Positions 1-8,900 of a stretch of DNA of 33,802 nucleotides are shown in pieces. Under the pieces are notes generated by a model. It worked only from the letters and a program-made list of their open reading frames with translations. It did not search any database and was not told the origin of the DNA. Source of the stretch: Azonexus sp. (GTDB lineage Bacteria; Pseudomonadota; Gammaproteobacteria; Burkholderiales; Rhodocyclaceae); NCBI GenBank assembly GCA_030824535.1, contig JAVBXO010000093.1, positions 1-33,802 on the forward strand, given 5' to 3'. Each line of letters opens with the position of its first letter. The first letter of the stretch is position 1. Made by a program: the position numbers and the translations under genes.

Positions 1-50
1 GCTTCGCTCCTGATGCCTTTGTCCGCCGTATTCTCCTGGTCTTCCCCGCA

Positions 51-587
51 ATGAACCGACCCTCCCGCCCGCGTGTGCCGGCTAAAGTCCTGAACGATGC
101 GCTGGCCGCCTATCAGGCTGCTTCCGTAATTCCGCATTGCACCAGCTGCCTGCAGCCTTGTTGCCGGCTGGAGAAACTGGTGCTTGAGCTGGAATGGAAG
201 CAGGTCAAACAGTTCTGGCGGCTGGACGAGTCGCGCCCGGCCTTCGACAAGAAGCTGTCCAGGGGTGAAGGCCCGGAGGAGATCCGCGCCGGTAACGGGC
301 TCTATTACATCCACCGCAAGCCTTGCCCGGCTTACGACCAGGTGCAGCACAACTGCAGCGTCTATGGTCAGGACATCAAACCGGCCGGGTGCTCGGATTT
401 TCCGGTGTACGAGGATCAGGGCTACATCACCGCCGACCTGCGTTGCGAGGCGGTGAATCTGGATGAACTGAAAGCGGCGATTTCCAGCGCCATCGGCCCG
501 GAATTTCGCGTCAGCCATTCTGCAGATGAAGAGTTTCCTTTCCTGATCTCGCTGTCGGTCAAGCCTGCGGGCGGCAAACGGAAATAG
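51..587 (+). CDS. YkgJ-family cysteine-cluster protein
   Basis: This 178-residue protein carries the conserved cysteine pattern of the YkgJ (CxxCxxxCC) family: C30, C33, C37 and C38, followed by C92, C102, C114 and C132. The family is thought to bind a metal (zinc or an iron–sulfur centre), but no reaction is established. The sequence shows no signal peptide or membrane segment, so it is probably cytoplasmic. The reading frame stays open to the left edge of the window, so a start further upstream cannot be excluded. Another frame open from base 1 ends at 54 with an ATGA overlap, which could be the tail of an upstream gene. It converges with the thioesterase gene 13 bp downstream. The family call is firm and the function unknown. 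Confidence 0.85.
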   Translation: MNRPSRPRVPAKVLNDALAAYQAASVIPHCTSCLQPCCRLEKLVLELEWKQVKQFWRLDESRPAFDKKLSRGEGPEEIRAGNGLYYIHRKPCPAYDQVQHNCSVYGQDIKPAGCSDFPVYEDQGYITADLRCEAVNLDELKAAISSAIGPEFRVSHSADEEFPFLISLSVKPAGGKRK

Positions 588-600
588 CGCGGCGGGCTTT

Positions 601-1062
601 TCAGCGCGCGAAACTGTCCGGCATCTGCACGGCGACGACCTCGCCACGGGCGGTGGCGATGCCTTCGGCGTAAACGGTCGCTTCGACAATGACCTTGCGT
701 CCCTTGATTTCCTTGACCCGACCGCGAATTTCCAGCACCGGGCCGAGCGGGGTCGGTTTCAGGTAGTCGACATGCAGCGAGCCGGTGACGAAGCGGAAGG
801 CCGGCAGGCTGTCGAGCGGGCGGTTTTCTGCCTGGTACATCGCGGCGGCGGCGGTGCCGGTGCAATGGCAGTCGATCAGTGAGGCGAGCAGGCCGCCATA
901 GACAAAGCCGGGAATCGCCGTGTGTTCCGGTTTGGGCTGGAAGCGGGTGACGGTTTCGTCGCCCTCCCAGTCGGTCTTGATCTGGTGACCGTCGGTATTC
1001 AGGCGGCCGCAGCCGTAACAGTGGGCGACATTCTCGGGGTAGTAGTCCTGGAAGGCGGGCAT
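601..1062 (-). CDS. PaaI-like hotdog-fold thioesterase
   Basis: A 153-residue single-domain protein of the hotdog-fold PaaI/YiiD type, which hydrolyses acyl-CoA thioesters in the cytoplasm. Visible family features are the helix-turn segment PGFVYGGLLASLIDCHCTG at about residues 51–69, where the catalytic acid/helix of PaaI-type enzymes lies, and the strand segment with GSLHVDYLKPTPLG at about 93–106. The N-terminus has a CYGCG cysteine pair typical of one branch of these thioesterases. A GGAG ribosome-binding site lies about 8 bases before the ATG. The gene is monocistronic, convergent with the YkgJ gene and divergent from the DUF3124 gene. The substrate cannot be read from sequence. Confidence 0.85.
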   Translation of the reverse strand: MPAFQDYYPENVAHCYGCGRLNTDGHQIKTDWEGDETVTRFQPKPEHTAIPGFVYGGLLASLIDCHCTGTAAAAMYQAENRPLDSLPAFRFVTGSLHVDYLKPTPLGPVLEIRGRVKEIKGRKVIVEATVYAEGIATARGEVVAVQMPDSFAR

Positions 1063-1234
1063 TTCGGAGTCTCCTGTGGATATTGGGCGGCCATCCTAAA
1101 GCGATTGACCGGGGGCGTTTTTGCGGTAGACGCCAGCTTGCGTGCAAATTCGGCCAATCTTGCTGCCTGGCGCTGGCTGTTCTGCCGTGATTGCGCTGGC
1201 CTGTGGCAGAATCGGACGCCGGGGAGATACAAAA

Positions 1235-1732
1235 ATGAAAAACAACAAGACAGTCTGGATGGTGGTGCTGACGCTGGTTTTTGCCCTGCTTGGGCAGTCG
1301 ACCGCAGCAATGGCCCAGGAGGCCCGCCAGGCGAGCAAGGGGCAATCCTTGTATCTGCCAGTCTATTCACACATGCTTTACGGCAATCTGGGAAGCAAGG
1401 GCAAGTCGTCGCAGGTGCTGTTGTCGACGCTGGTCAGCATTCGTAACACCGATCAGCGCCGGCCTTTACGCCTGCTGTCGGCCAAGTATTACGACACGGC
1501 CGGCAAGCTGCTGGCCGAGCGCGTGCCGATGCCGCTGACGATTCCACCGCTGGGCACGCACGAACTTTTTGTTGAACTGAACGATGCTACCGGTGGCTCC
1601 GGGGCGAATTTCATCATTCGCTGGGATGCCGATCAGCCGATCAGCCCGCCGTTGGTCGAAGGTCTGCATGCCAACATGGACGGGGGCAAGGCGGTCATTT
1701 TCATGACCCAATCCGTGCCTCTGGCCGACTGA
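1235..1732 (+). CDS. DUF3124 secreted protein
   Basis: A 165-residue protein with a clear N-terminal signal peptide (hydrophobic stretch VWMVVLTLVFALLG, cleavage after about residue 27 near AMA-QE), so it is expected in the periplasm. The rest matches my recollection of the DUF3124 family: a beta-rich domain with conserved YLPVYSHMLYG and RNTDQRRPLRL segments. The frame is open further upstream to 1142, but the ATG at 1235 immediately precedes the signal peptide and is the better start. It sits 11 bp before the potassium-channel gene on the same strand, so the two are probably co-transcribed. No biochemical function is known. Confidence 0.8.
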   Translation: MKNNKTVWMVVLTLVFALLGQSTAAMAQEARQASKGQSLYLPVYSHMLYGNLGSKGKSSQVLLSTLVSIRNTDQRRPLRLLSAKYYDTAGKLLAERVPMPLTIPPLGTHELFVELNDATGGSGANFIIRWDADQPISPPLVEGLHANMDGGKAVIFMTQSVPLAD

Positions 1733-1743
1733 GCGGAGGACGC

Positions 1744-2787
1744 TTGGCTTCGAGCATCAATTCTTCCCAGACCGGCTACATCGTCCGGCTGGTGTATATC
1801 GCCCTCGGTTCCCTGATTTTCGTGCACCTGTTCGGCACCATGGGCTACCTGATACTGACCGATCACCAGTATTCGTGGTTCGACTGTTTCTACATGACCT
1901 TCATCACCGTCGCCACCATCGGCTTCGGCGAGATCATCGACATGTCGAGCAACCAGCCGGCGCGCGTGCTGACCGTGGTCATCGGCATACTCGGCGCCGG
2001 CAATCTGTCGCTGCTGTTCTCGGTGGTCACGGTGGCCATTCTCGAAACCGATCTCAATGGAAGCTTGCGGAGACGACGCATGGAAAAAACCATCAAGAAA
2101 CTCAAAGGTCATTACCTCCTCTGCGGCTTTGGCCGGGTTGGACGCAATATCGCCCATGAACTGGAATCCACCCATCGCCATTTTGTTGGCATCGATGAAG
2201 ACGCGCAGCGCCTTGAGGATTACAAGGAAAAGAATCCCGGTTTTTTGTATCTGGAAGGTGATGCCAGCGACGATGATGTGCTGCTGGCGGCTGACATCGA
2301 ACACGCCAAGGGGGTTTTCGCGGTTACCGGCGACGATTCGCGCAATCTGATGATCGTCATCACCGCCAAGCAGTTGAAGCCGGAGGTGCGCATCGTGGCC
2401 CGCTGCCAGGAAACGCGCAATATCGAAAAAATGCGCAAGGCGGGGGCGGATGCCATCGTTTCGCCCGACTTCACCGGCGGCATGCGCATCGCCTCGGCGA
2501 TGATCCGGCCACACGTGGTGTCCTTTCTCGACGAGATGCTGAAGTCGGAAAAGAACCTGCGCATCGAGGAAGTACCGGTGCCGGCCGGCTTTATCCCCAA
2601 ACCTATCGGCGCGGTTGGTTTGCACGGCGCCAACTTTGTCTTCCTCGCCGTGCGCGAGCGCAATGGCGGCTGGCAATTCAATCCGGACAAGGATTTTCTG
2701 CTGAAGCCGGGCTTTACGGTAATTGCCATGGCCGGGCCGGTGGGGCGTCAGGAGATCGAGGAATTGCTGATCGAAAACGCCTCTTGA
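1744..2787 (+). CDS. Two-TM potassium channel with RCK (TrkA-N) domain
   Basis: A 347-residue inner-membrane K+ channel. Residues 12–36 and about 75–100 form two membrane helices flanking a pore loop with the filter T58-I-G-F-G-E63 (K+ filter consensus TxGYG/TxGFG). A cytoplasmic RCK/TrkA-N Rossmann domain follows, with the nucleotide loop CGFGRVG at 127–133, and a C-terminal TrkA-C-like region. The start is a TTG at 1744, chosen because the Shine–Dalgarno-like GGAGG lies at 1735–1739 and no ATG is better placed. It follows the DUF3124 gene by 11 bp, suggesting a two-gene operon. In this family, ligand (NAD(H) or nucleotide) binding to the RCK domain gates the pore. The ligand here is unknown. 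Confidence 0.92.
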   Translation: MASSINSSQTGYIVRLVYIALGSLIFVHLFGTMGYLILTDHQYSWFDCFYMTFITVATIGFGEIIDMSSNQPARVLTVVIGILGAGNLSLLFSVVTVAILETDLNGSLRRRRMEKTIKKLKGHYLLCGFGRVGRNIAHELESTHRHFVGIDEDAQRLEDYKEKNPGFLYLEGDASDDDVLLAADIEHAKGVFAVTGDDSRNLMIVITAKQLKPEVRIVARCQETRNIEKMRKAGADAIVSPDFTGGMRIASAMIRPHVVSFLDEMLKSEKNLRIEEVPVPAGFIPKPIGAVGLHGANFVFLAVRERNGGWQFNPDKDFLLKPGFTVIAMAGPVGRQEIEELLIENAS

Positions 2788-2848
2788 AGCACCCAGGCCG
2801 CTACTGCGGTCAACGATAAAAACAAGCACAAAACCAAAGGAGAACCCC

Positions 2849-4138
2849 ATGCAGCATTTGACTGAGGAACAAAGGCGCCGCCGTTGGCTGGCGCTCGGTA
2901 TCGTCGCCCTGGCCTACGTCCTGTCCTTCTTCCAGCGCTTCGCGCCGGCCGGCATCGCCCAGGATCTGGCGGCCTCGTTCCAGACCTCGGCAGCCTCGCT
3001 GGGCGTGCTGGCGGCGACCTATTTCTACATTTATACGGTGATGCAGATTCCCACCGGCATGCTCGCCGACACCCTCGGACCGCGGCGCATCCTGATGCTC
3101 GGCGGGCTGATCGGCGGCGCCGGCAGTTTCATGTTCGGCATGGCCACCTCGCTCGACATGGCGCTGGTCGGCCGCACCATGGTCGGGCTGGGCGTATCGG
3201 TAGTCTTCATCGCCATGCTCAAACTGATCGCCGTGTGGTTCGAGGAAAGTCGCTTCGCGACGCTGGTCGGCGTCTGCATGCTGATCGGCAACCTCGGCTC
3301 GGTGCTCGCCGGCGCGCCGCTGTCGGCGCTGGCCCAGGCCGCCGGCTGGCGTGGCGTGTTCACCGCGGTCGGCATCCTGTCGATCGTGCTGTCCGGCCTG
3401 TGCTGGCTGATCGTCCGCGATCGTCCCGATGCCGAACCGGGCAAGCCGACCGGCATCAAGTTTGACCGCGCCGTGCTCTTCGGCAGCTTGCTGTCGGTCA
3501 TCCGCAACCGCGACACCTGGCCGGCAATCCTGGTCAATACCGGCACCTGCGGCGCGTTTTTCACCTTCGCCGGCTTGTGGACCGTGCCTTACCTGATGCA
3601 GGTGCACGGCATGGAGCGCAGCACCGCCGCCTCGCATTTGTCGCTGTGGTTCGGCGGTTTCGCCGTCGGCTGCCTGCTGCTCGGCACGATCTCCGACCGT
3701 CTGCGCCGGCGCAAACCGGTGATCATCGCCGCGACGCACATCTATGCCGGCGTCTGGCTGTGGCTACTGTCCGGCGTGGGCTTGCCGCCGATAATGTCCT
3801 ACAGCATGTTCGCGCTGCTCGGCGTCAGCACCGCCGGCTTCAGCCTGACCTGGGCCTGCGCCAAGGAAGTCAATCCGCCGCTGCTGTCGGGGATGTCCAC
3901 GAGCGTCACCAACATGGGCAGCTTCCTCGCCGCCGCCTTGCTGCAACCCTTGGTCGGCTGGGTCATGGATCAGGGCTGGCACGGCGAAATGCTGAACGGC
4001 GCGCGCATCTACGATCTCGCCGCCTGGCGCGGCGGTCTGCTGGTCGCCTGCAGCTGCGCCGTCGCTGGCGCGCTGTGCAGCTGGTGGATCATCGAAACCC
4101 GCTGCCGCAACATCTGGGCCGAACGCCAGCAGGCTTGA
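2849..4138 (+). CDS. MFS transporter
   Basis: A 429-residue inner-membrane permease with about 12 hydrophobic helices and the MFS motif A in the loop between helices 2 and 3 (G70-MLAD74-TLG-PRR80). A charged cytoplasmic loop near residues 190–205 separates the two six-helix halves. The N-terminal FFQRFAPAGI segment resembles members related to the organophosphate/anion symporter group, but the substrate is not predictable. A strong ribosome-binding site, AAAGGAGAA, lies just upstream of the ATG. It is preceded by a 61-bp gap after the K+ channel that contains one copy of the GTTGACCGCA decamer, and is followed by another copy. It converges with the brnA antitoxin gene. Confidence 0.9.
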   Translation: MQHLTEEQRRRRWLALGIVALAYVLSFFQRFAPAGIAQDLAASFQTSAASLGVLAATYFYIYTVMQIPTGMLADTLGPRRILMLGGLIGGAGSFMFGMATSLDMALVGRTMVGLGVSVVFIAMLKLIAVWFEESRFATLVGVCMLIGNLGSVLAGAPLSALAQAAGWRGVFTAVGILSIVLSGLCWLIVRDRPDAEPGKPTGIKFDRAVLFGSLLSVIRNRDTWPAILVNTGTCGAFFTFAGLWTVPYLMQVHGMERSTAASHLSLWFGGFAVGCLLLGTISDRLRRRKPVIIAATHIYAGVWLWLLSGVGLPPIMSYSMFALLGVSTAGFSLTWACAKEVNPPLLSGMSTSVTNMGSFLAAALLQPLVGWVMDQGWHGEMLNGARIYDLAAWRGGLLVACSCAVAGALCSWWIIETRCRNIWAERQQA

Positions 4139-4218
4139 GCATTTTTGCCAGTTTTCAGGCGTTGACCGCAGAACCCCCGGCGTTGCTGAGGCCGAGCGCT
4201 ACGGGGATGGTCGGCAGT

Positions 4219-4521
4219 TCAGATCTTATGCAAGTCATCGAGCATTGCTTGCCGCAAAATGCCATTGAGCCGGGTCTGGTAGCCTTTACCTTTGGATTTC
4301 AGCCAGTCCAGCACATCGCTGTCGACGCGAATGGTCGTGTGGGTCTTGGTCGGGCGATAGAAGGGGTTGAGTAGCGCTTTTTCCCAGGCGGCGCTATCCA
4401 TGGGCGGGATATCGCTGTAGTCGATTTCGCTATCCGCCTGCGCCGCAAGCGTTTTTAACTCAGCCGCCCGCTCGGGCGTGATGGCAGGTAGTTTGCCTTG
4501 TTCGTATCTAGCCTTGCTCAT
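4219..4521 (-). CDS. brnA: BrnA-family antitoxin
   Basis: A 100-residue protein of the BrnA type, the DNA-binding antitoxin that neutralises the BrnT ribonuclease and represses its own operon. The C-terminal half (about residues 57–100) carries the ribbon–helix–helix signature: strand TTIRVDSDVLDWLKSKGKGY followed by a helix ending in RLNGILRQAML. A longer frame extends upstream, but the ATG at 4521 gives the normal BrnA length and overlaps the end of brnT by 14 bp, typical of translational coupling. Order toxin-then-antitoxin is usual for this system. The partner, order and fold all agree. Confidence 0.9.
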   Translation of the reverse strand: MSKARYEQGKLPAITPERAAELKTLAAQADSEIDYSDIPPMDSAAWEKALLNPFYRPTKTHTTIRVDSDVLDWLKSKGKGYQTRLNGILRQAMLDDLHKI

Positions 4522-4792
4522 AGCGTTTCCTTTCCTTGCGGTCTGCGCGACGGGCCGAGATGATGCGGATGACCTCATGTTCGTCGATACGGATGGTGTG
4601 GGCGACCAGTAGCAGAAGGCAAGCGCCAGCCTGACCAATGGTCTGCCAGCGTTCTTCACCATGCTCGATACGCTCCAGAATTGATAAAGCGAAAGGATCA
4701 TCGAAAGTCCAGGCGGCCTCCTCGAATGCGATGCCGTGTTTTCGATAATTGCTTTCGGCCTTGTCAGTATCCCACTCGAAGATTCTTTTCAT
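4508..4792 (-). CDS. brnT: BrnT-family ribonuclease toxin
   Basis: A 94-residue protein matching BrnT, a small RelE-like-fold ribonuclease toxin. Visible hallmarks are the N-terminal FEWDTDKAESNYRKHGIAF segment, the central ERWQTIGQAG strand, and the C-terminal IRIISARRADRKERKRYE, which holds the catalytic arginines and the conserved ARR…E..RYE tail. It is the first gene of a two-gene operon with brnA, overlapping it by 14 bp. A pair of overlapping palindromes begins 8 bp upstream of the start codon and is the likely BrnA operator. The locus is bordered by AT-rich DNA unlike its neighbours, consistent with acquisition of the module by transfer. Confidence 0.92.
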   Translation of the reverse strand: MKRIFEWDTDKAESNYRKHGIAFEEAAWTFDDPFALSILERIEHGEERWQTIGQAGACLLLLVAHTIRIDEHEVIRIISARRADRKERKRYEQG

Positions 4793-4800
4793 ATTTTATA

Positions 4801-4822
4801 GCACAAATTTGTGCATACAAAT
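4801..4822. promoter_or_regulatory. Overlapping palindromes, candidate BrnA operator
   Basis: Two nested inverted repeats lie just upstream of brnT. GCACAAATTTGTGC (4801–4814) is a perfect 14-bp palindrome, and ATTTGT-GCAT-ACAAAT (4807–4822) shares half of it. They begin 8 bp before the toxin start codon. Ribbon–helix–helix antitoxins such as BrnA bind short palindromes to autorepress, so this is the best operator candidate. Binding is inferred. Confidence 0.6.
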
Positions 4823-4924
4823 TGTTGTCTAAAATTTAACTCGAATTGCCGAAGCGCTGCCTGAATAATGGTAAATGAATTTCCCTTGGGCGGTTTTTGC
4901 GATTTTCTTTTGGTGGCATTGAGC

Positions 4925-4954
4925 TTGCCGCAGCTAATTAAATTAGAGTATTCT
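4925..4954 (+). promoter_or_regulatory. Possible promoter and palindrome before RND operon
   Basis: TTGCCG (4925–4930) and TATTCT (4949–4954) are separated by 18 bp and could be −35 and −10 elements. The spacer holds the perfect inverted repeat CTAATT-A-AATTAG (4934–4946), a typical place for a repressor site. The −10 lies only 7 bp before the ATG at 4962 and no ribosome-binding site is visible, so the transcript would be nearly leaderless if this promoter is right. The promoter call is tentative; the palindrome is certain. Confidence 0.4.
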
Positions 4955-4961
4955 TATATAC

Positions 4962-5963
4962 ATGAAGACATATCTCCATTCGCTGATTTTTGCCCTTTTC
5001 CTGACGTCGACCGTAGCATTGGCTGGCGAGGGGCTTCCCGTGATCGCGGTCAAGCCGCACGCTGTTGCCTTGAGCTTTCCGACTGAGTCGGTCGTTGAGG
5101 CGGTGATGCAGGCGACGGTTGGGGCGCAGGCGCCGGGGCGGGTGCTGGAGGTCAGGGCGGATGCCGGGCAGGCGGTGAAGAAGGGCGAGGTGCTGATGCG
5201 CATCGATGCCCGCGAAGCCGAGGAAGCGGCACGCGCTGCCGAGGCGGTCTACGCCAACGCCAAAGTCAATTACGAGCGCCAGGCGCAATTGCAGAAACAG
5301 AAGTTCGTCAGCCAGGCGGCCGTCGACAAGGCGCGTGCCGACTTCGATGCGGCCGCTGCCAATCGCTCTGCCGCCGGTGCCAGCCAGAGCCACGCGACGA
5401 TCGTCGCGCCGATGAGCGGCATTGTTGCCCGCCGCCATGCCGAACTCGGCGATATGGCGATGCCGGGTTCGCCGCTGTTTACGATTTACCAGCCGGGTAG
5501 CCTGCGCGTAACCGCCAGCGTGCCGCAGTACCGGCTCAACGAGATGCGCGGTGTCAAAACTGCCAGGATCGAGTTTCCCGAACTGGGCAAATGGGTTGAG
5601 GCGACGGCTATTCAGGTCTTGCCGACGGCCGATGCGGCAACCCATGTTTCCTTGGTGCGGGTGATGCTGCCGGCGATGGCCGAGGCGACACCGGGCATGT
5701 TCGCCCGCGTGCATTTCGTGACCGGCCAGGCTGAGAAGCTGACGGTGCCGACCAATGCGGTACTGCGCCGCGGTGAAGTCGCGGCGGTTTATGTGCAAAG
5801 CGCCGATGGCCGTTTGAGCCTGCGCCAGTTGCGTCTGGGTGATGCCGTCGGGCAAGGTGAAATCGAGGTGCTCGCCGGCTTGAGCACCGGTGAGCAGGTC
5901 GTGACCGATCCGGTCAAGGCGGCAATTGCCGTGAAAAATCCGCAACTCAAGTCGGGCAAGTAA
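4962..5963 (+). CDS. RND efflux periplasmic adaptor subunit (membrane fusion protein)
   Basis: A 333-residue periplasmic adaptor that links an RND pump to an outer-membrane channel. Residues 1–21 form a signal peptide ending VALA. The two halves of the lipoyl-like barrel-sandwich domain are visible at about 48–75 (ATVGAQAPGRVLEVRADAGQ) and 140–165 (ATIVAPMSGIVARRHAELGD), separated by a short alpha-helical hairpin. A beta-barrel domain and C-terminal membrane-proximal domain follow. It is shorter than AcrA-type adaptors because the hairpin is short. It lies 3 bp before the pump gene. No outer-membrane factor is encoded nearby, so a TolC-type partner must come from elsewhere. The start ATG has no visible Shine–Dalgarno. 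Confidence 0.92.
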   Translation: MKTYLHSLIFALFLTSTVALAGEGLPVIAVKPHAVALSFPTESVVEAVMQATVGAQAPGRVLEVRADAGQAVKKGEVLMRIDAREAEEAARAAEAVYANAKVNYERQAQLQKQKFVSQAAVDKARADFDAAAANRSAAGASQSHATIVAPMSGIVARRHAELGDMAMPGSPLFTIYQPGSLRVTASVPQYRLNEMRGVKTARIEFPELGKWVEATAIQVLPTADAATHVSLVRVMLPAMAEATPGMFARVHFVTGQAEKLTVPTNAVLRRGEVAAVYVQSADGRLSLRQLRLGDAVGQGEIEVLAGLSTGEQVVTDPVKAAIAVKNPQLKSGK

Positions 5964-5966
5964 GCG

Positions 5967-8900
5967 ATGGCCGAGAACAAGTCCGCGCTCGGTATCTCCG
6001 GGCGCATCGCCGCCACTTTCCAGTCGTCACGCATGACGCCCTTGCTGGCGCTGGTGGCGCTGCTGCTGGGGATTTTCGCCACGCTGATCACGCCGCGCGA
6101 GGAAGAGCCGCAGATCGACGTGACCATGGCCGATGTCATGGTGGTTTTCCCCGGCGCTTCGGCCAAGGATGTCGAAAACCTCGTGGCGCGGCCGGCCGAG
6201 CAGGTGCTGTCGCGCATGCATGGCGTTGAGCATGTGTATTCAATGGCGCGGCCGGGCATTGCCATCATCACCGTGCAGTTCGATGTCGGCGTGAAGTACA
6301 ACGACGCGGTGCTGCGCCTGTACGACACCGTGCATTCCAACCGCGACTGGCTGCCGCCGAATCTGGGTGTGATGGAGCCGGTGATCAAGCCGCGCGGTAT
6401 CGACGATGTGCCGATTGTCGGCCTGACTTTCTCGACCACTGACCCGACGCGCTCGGCCTACGATCTGCAACAGGTCGCCCGCGCCGTCGAGATTGAACTC
6501 AAACGCATCAAGGGCACGCGCGACATTTCGACGCTTGGCGGCCCCGACCACGCCATTCGCGTGTTGATGGACGCCGAGCGTATGACGGCTTTTGGCGTCA
6601 CGCCGCAGGACATCGCCGGCGCGCTCAAAATGTCCAACGCGCTGCAATCCTCGGGCAACCTGACTGCGGGTAATCGCGAAGTGCTGGTGCAGACCGGCAC
6701 CTATCTCGAATCAGCGCGCGATGTCCGGCAACTGGTGGTCGCCGTGCAAGGCGACGCCAAGGCGCGCAAGCCGGTGTTCATCGGCGATGTGGCGACGGTC
6801 GAGGACGGCCCCGATCAGCCCAAGCGTTATGCCTGGTTTGGCAACAAGGACGGCGAATTTCCGGCGGTAACCATACAGCTGTCCAAGCAGCCCGGCGTTA
6901 ACGCTGCCGATGTCGCCACGGCGGCGGTCAACCGCATCGAAAGCCTGAAAAACACCGTGATTCCGGAAGGCATCGACGTCACGGTGACGCGCAATTACGG
7001 CGAGACGGCGACCGAAAAGGCGCAGAAATTGATCGGCAAGCTGATTTTTGCCACGGCCTTCGTCGTCGCGCTGGTCTTTTTCGCCCTCGGCCGGCGCGAG
7101 GCGGTGATCGTCGGTGTCGCCGTGTCGCTGACGCTGGCGGCAACCTTGTTTGCTTCCTGGGCCTGGGGCTTCACGCTCAACCGCGTGTCGCTGTTCGCAC
7201 TGATTTTCTCCATCGGGATTCTGGTCGATGACGCGATTGTCGTCGTCGAGAACATCCACCGCTGGCAGGGGCTGTATCCGGAAAAGACCTTGCTGGAAAT
7301 CATCCCCGGCGCGGTCGATGAAGTCGGCGGACCGACCATCCTGGCGACGTTGACAGTGATCGCCGCCTTGCTGCCGATGGCTTTCGTGACCGGCCTGATG
7401 GGGCCGTACATGAGCCCGATCCCGATCAATTCGTCGATGGGCATGGCCATTTCGCTGGCCGTGGCTTTCGTCGTGACCCCCTGGCTGGCGGCGAGGTTGA
7501 TGAAGTCGTCAGCGTCCGGCGAACACTCCTCCCCCTTCAAGGGGGAGGTCGGGAGGGGGATGGGTTTAGCCGAGAGGACACCCATCCCCACCCCGACCGG
7601 AGAGCTGGCTTTGCACAGCCAGCTCGTTCCGGCGGGGCAGAGCGCTGCTCTGCCAATTCCCGCCTCCACCCCCTTGAAGGGGAGGGAGGTTAGTCACGCC
7701 TCCAAACTCGACGCCCAGCTCGACCGCACTTTCCGCAAGCTGCTGACGCCCTTCCTCGACCCCGTCAAGGGCGCGGCGATGCGCGTCAGGCTGGCCATTG
7801 CCATCGTCGTGCTGATCCTCGGTTCGGTGTCGCTGGCTTATTTCCAGCTCGTCGTGTTGAAAATGCTGCCTTTCGACAACAAGAGCGAATTCCAGGTCAT
7901 CGTCGATATGCCGGTCGGTACGCCCGTTGAGGAAACGGCGCGGGTGCTGCATGAAATCGGTGCCGAGCTGGCGCAAGAGCCGGATGTGGTCAATTACCAG
8001 GCCTATGCCGGCACGGCCAGCCCGATCAACTTCAATGGCCTGGTGCGCCAGTACTATCTGCGCTCAACCCCGGAAAAGGGCGATATCCAGGTCAATCTCG
8101 CCGACAAGCACCATCGCTCACGCAAGAGCCATGAGATCGCCATCTCGGTGCGCGAGCGCATCGAGGCCATCGGCAAGAAGAATGGCGGCGTCGCCAAGGT
8201 CGTTGAAGTGCCGCCCGGCCCACCGGTGATGTCGCCGATTGTTGCGGAAATCTATGGTCCGGATTACGCCGGCCAGATGGCGGTGGGCAAGGAAGTGCGC
8301 AAGGCTTTCGCGAGCACCGCCGACATTGTTGCGGTCGACGACTATATTGATGCCGATTCCAAAAAGTTCGTGCTGCACGTGCTGCAAAACAAGGCCGCGC
8401 AGCTGGGTGTGGCGCAGAGCGATATCGTTGAAGTGGTCGGCATGGGCCTGGCGGGCATGGACGTGACGCCGGTGCACAATGGCGAATCGAAGTTCGAGAT
8501 TCCGGTGCGTATCGTTTTGCCGGCCGAAAAACAGTCCACCCTGGATGCGCTGCTCAAGCTGCGCGTGCGTTCGCGTGAAGGCAAGCTGGTGCCGGTGTCG
8601 GAACTGGTCGAAGTGCGCGAAGCGACGCGCGAAAAGGCGATTTATCACAAGGATTTGCTGCCGGTGGTCTACGTTGTTGGCGACATGGGCGGCAAGCTCG
8701 ATTCGCCGCTCTACGGCATGTTCGACATCCGCGCCAAAATCAATGGCATGGCACTCCAGCAGGGCGGCACGCTGGGCGAATGGTTCATCCATCAGCCCGA
8801 TGACCCTTACGCCGGCTATAGCGTCAAATGGGACGGCGAATGGAAGGTGACTTACGAGACCTTCCGCGACATGGGCGCGGCTTACGCGGTGGGCCTGATC

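Noticed and set aside
1633-2850. A 405-codon minus-strand frame opposite the K+ channel
   Set aside because: Antisense to a gene with a K+ filter and RCK domain; no domain visible in the shadow product.
4522-4701. N-terminal extension of BrnA to 160 residues
   Set aside because: The extra part is the brnT coding region read in another frame; the ATG at 4521 gives the normal BrnA length.
4868-5086. A small plus-strand frame starting in the AT-rich gap before the RND adaptor
   Set aside because: It overlaps the adaptor's signal-peptide region in another frame, has no ribosome-binding site and no recognisable features.
4938-5945. A 335-codon minus-strand frame opposite the RND adaptor
   Set aside because: Antisense shadow: His/Arg/Leu-rich composition without motifs, while the plus-strand adaptor has clear domains.
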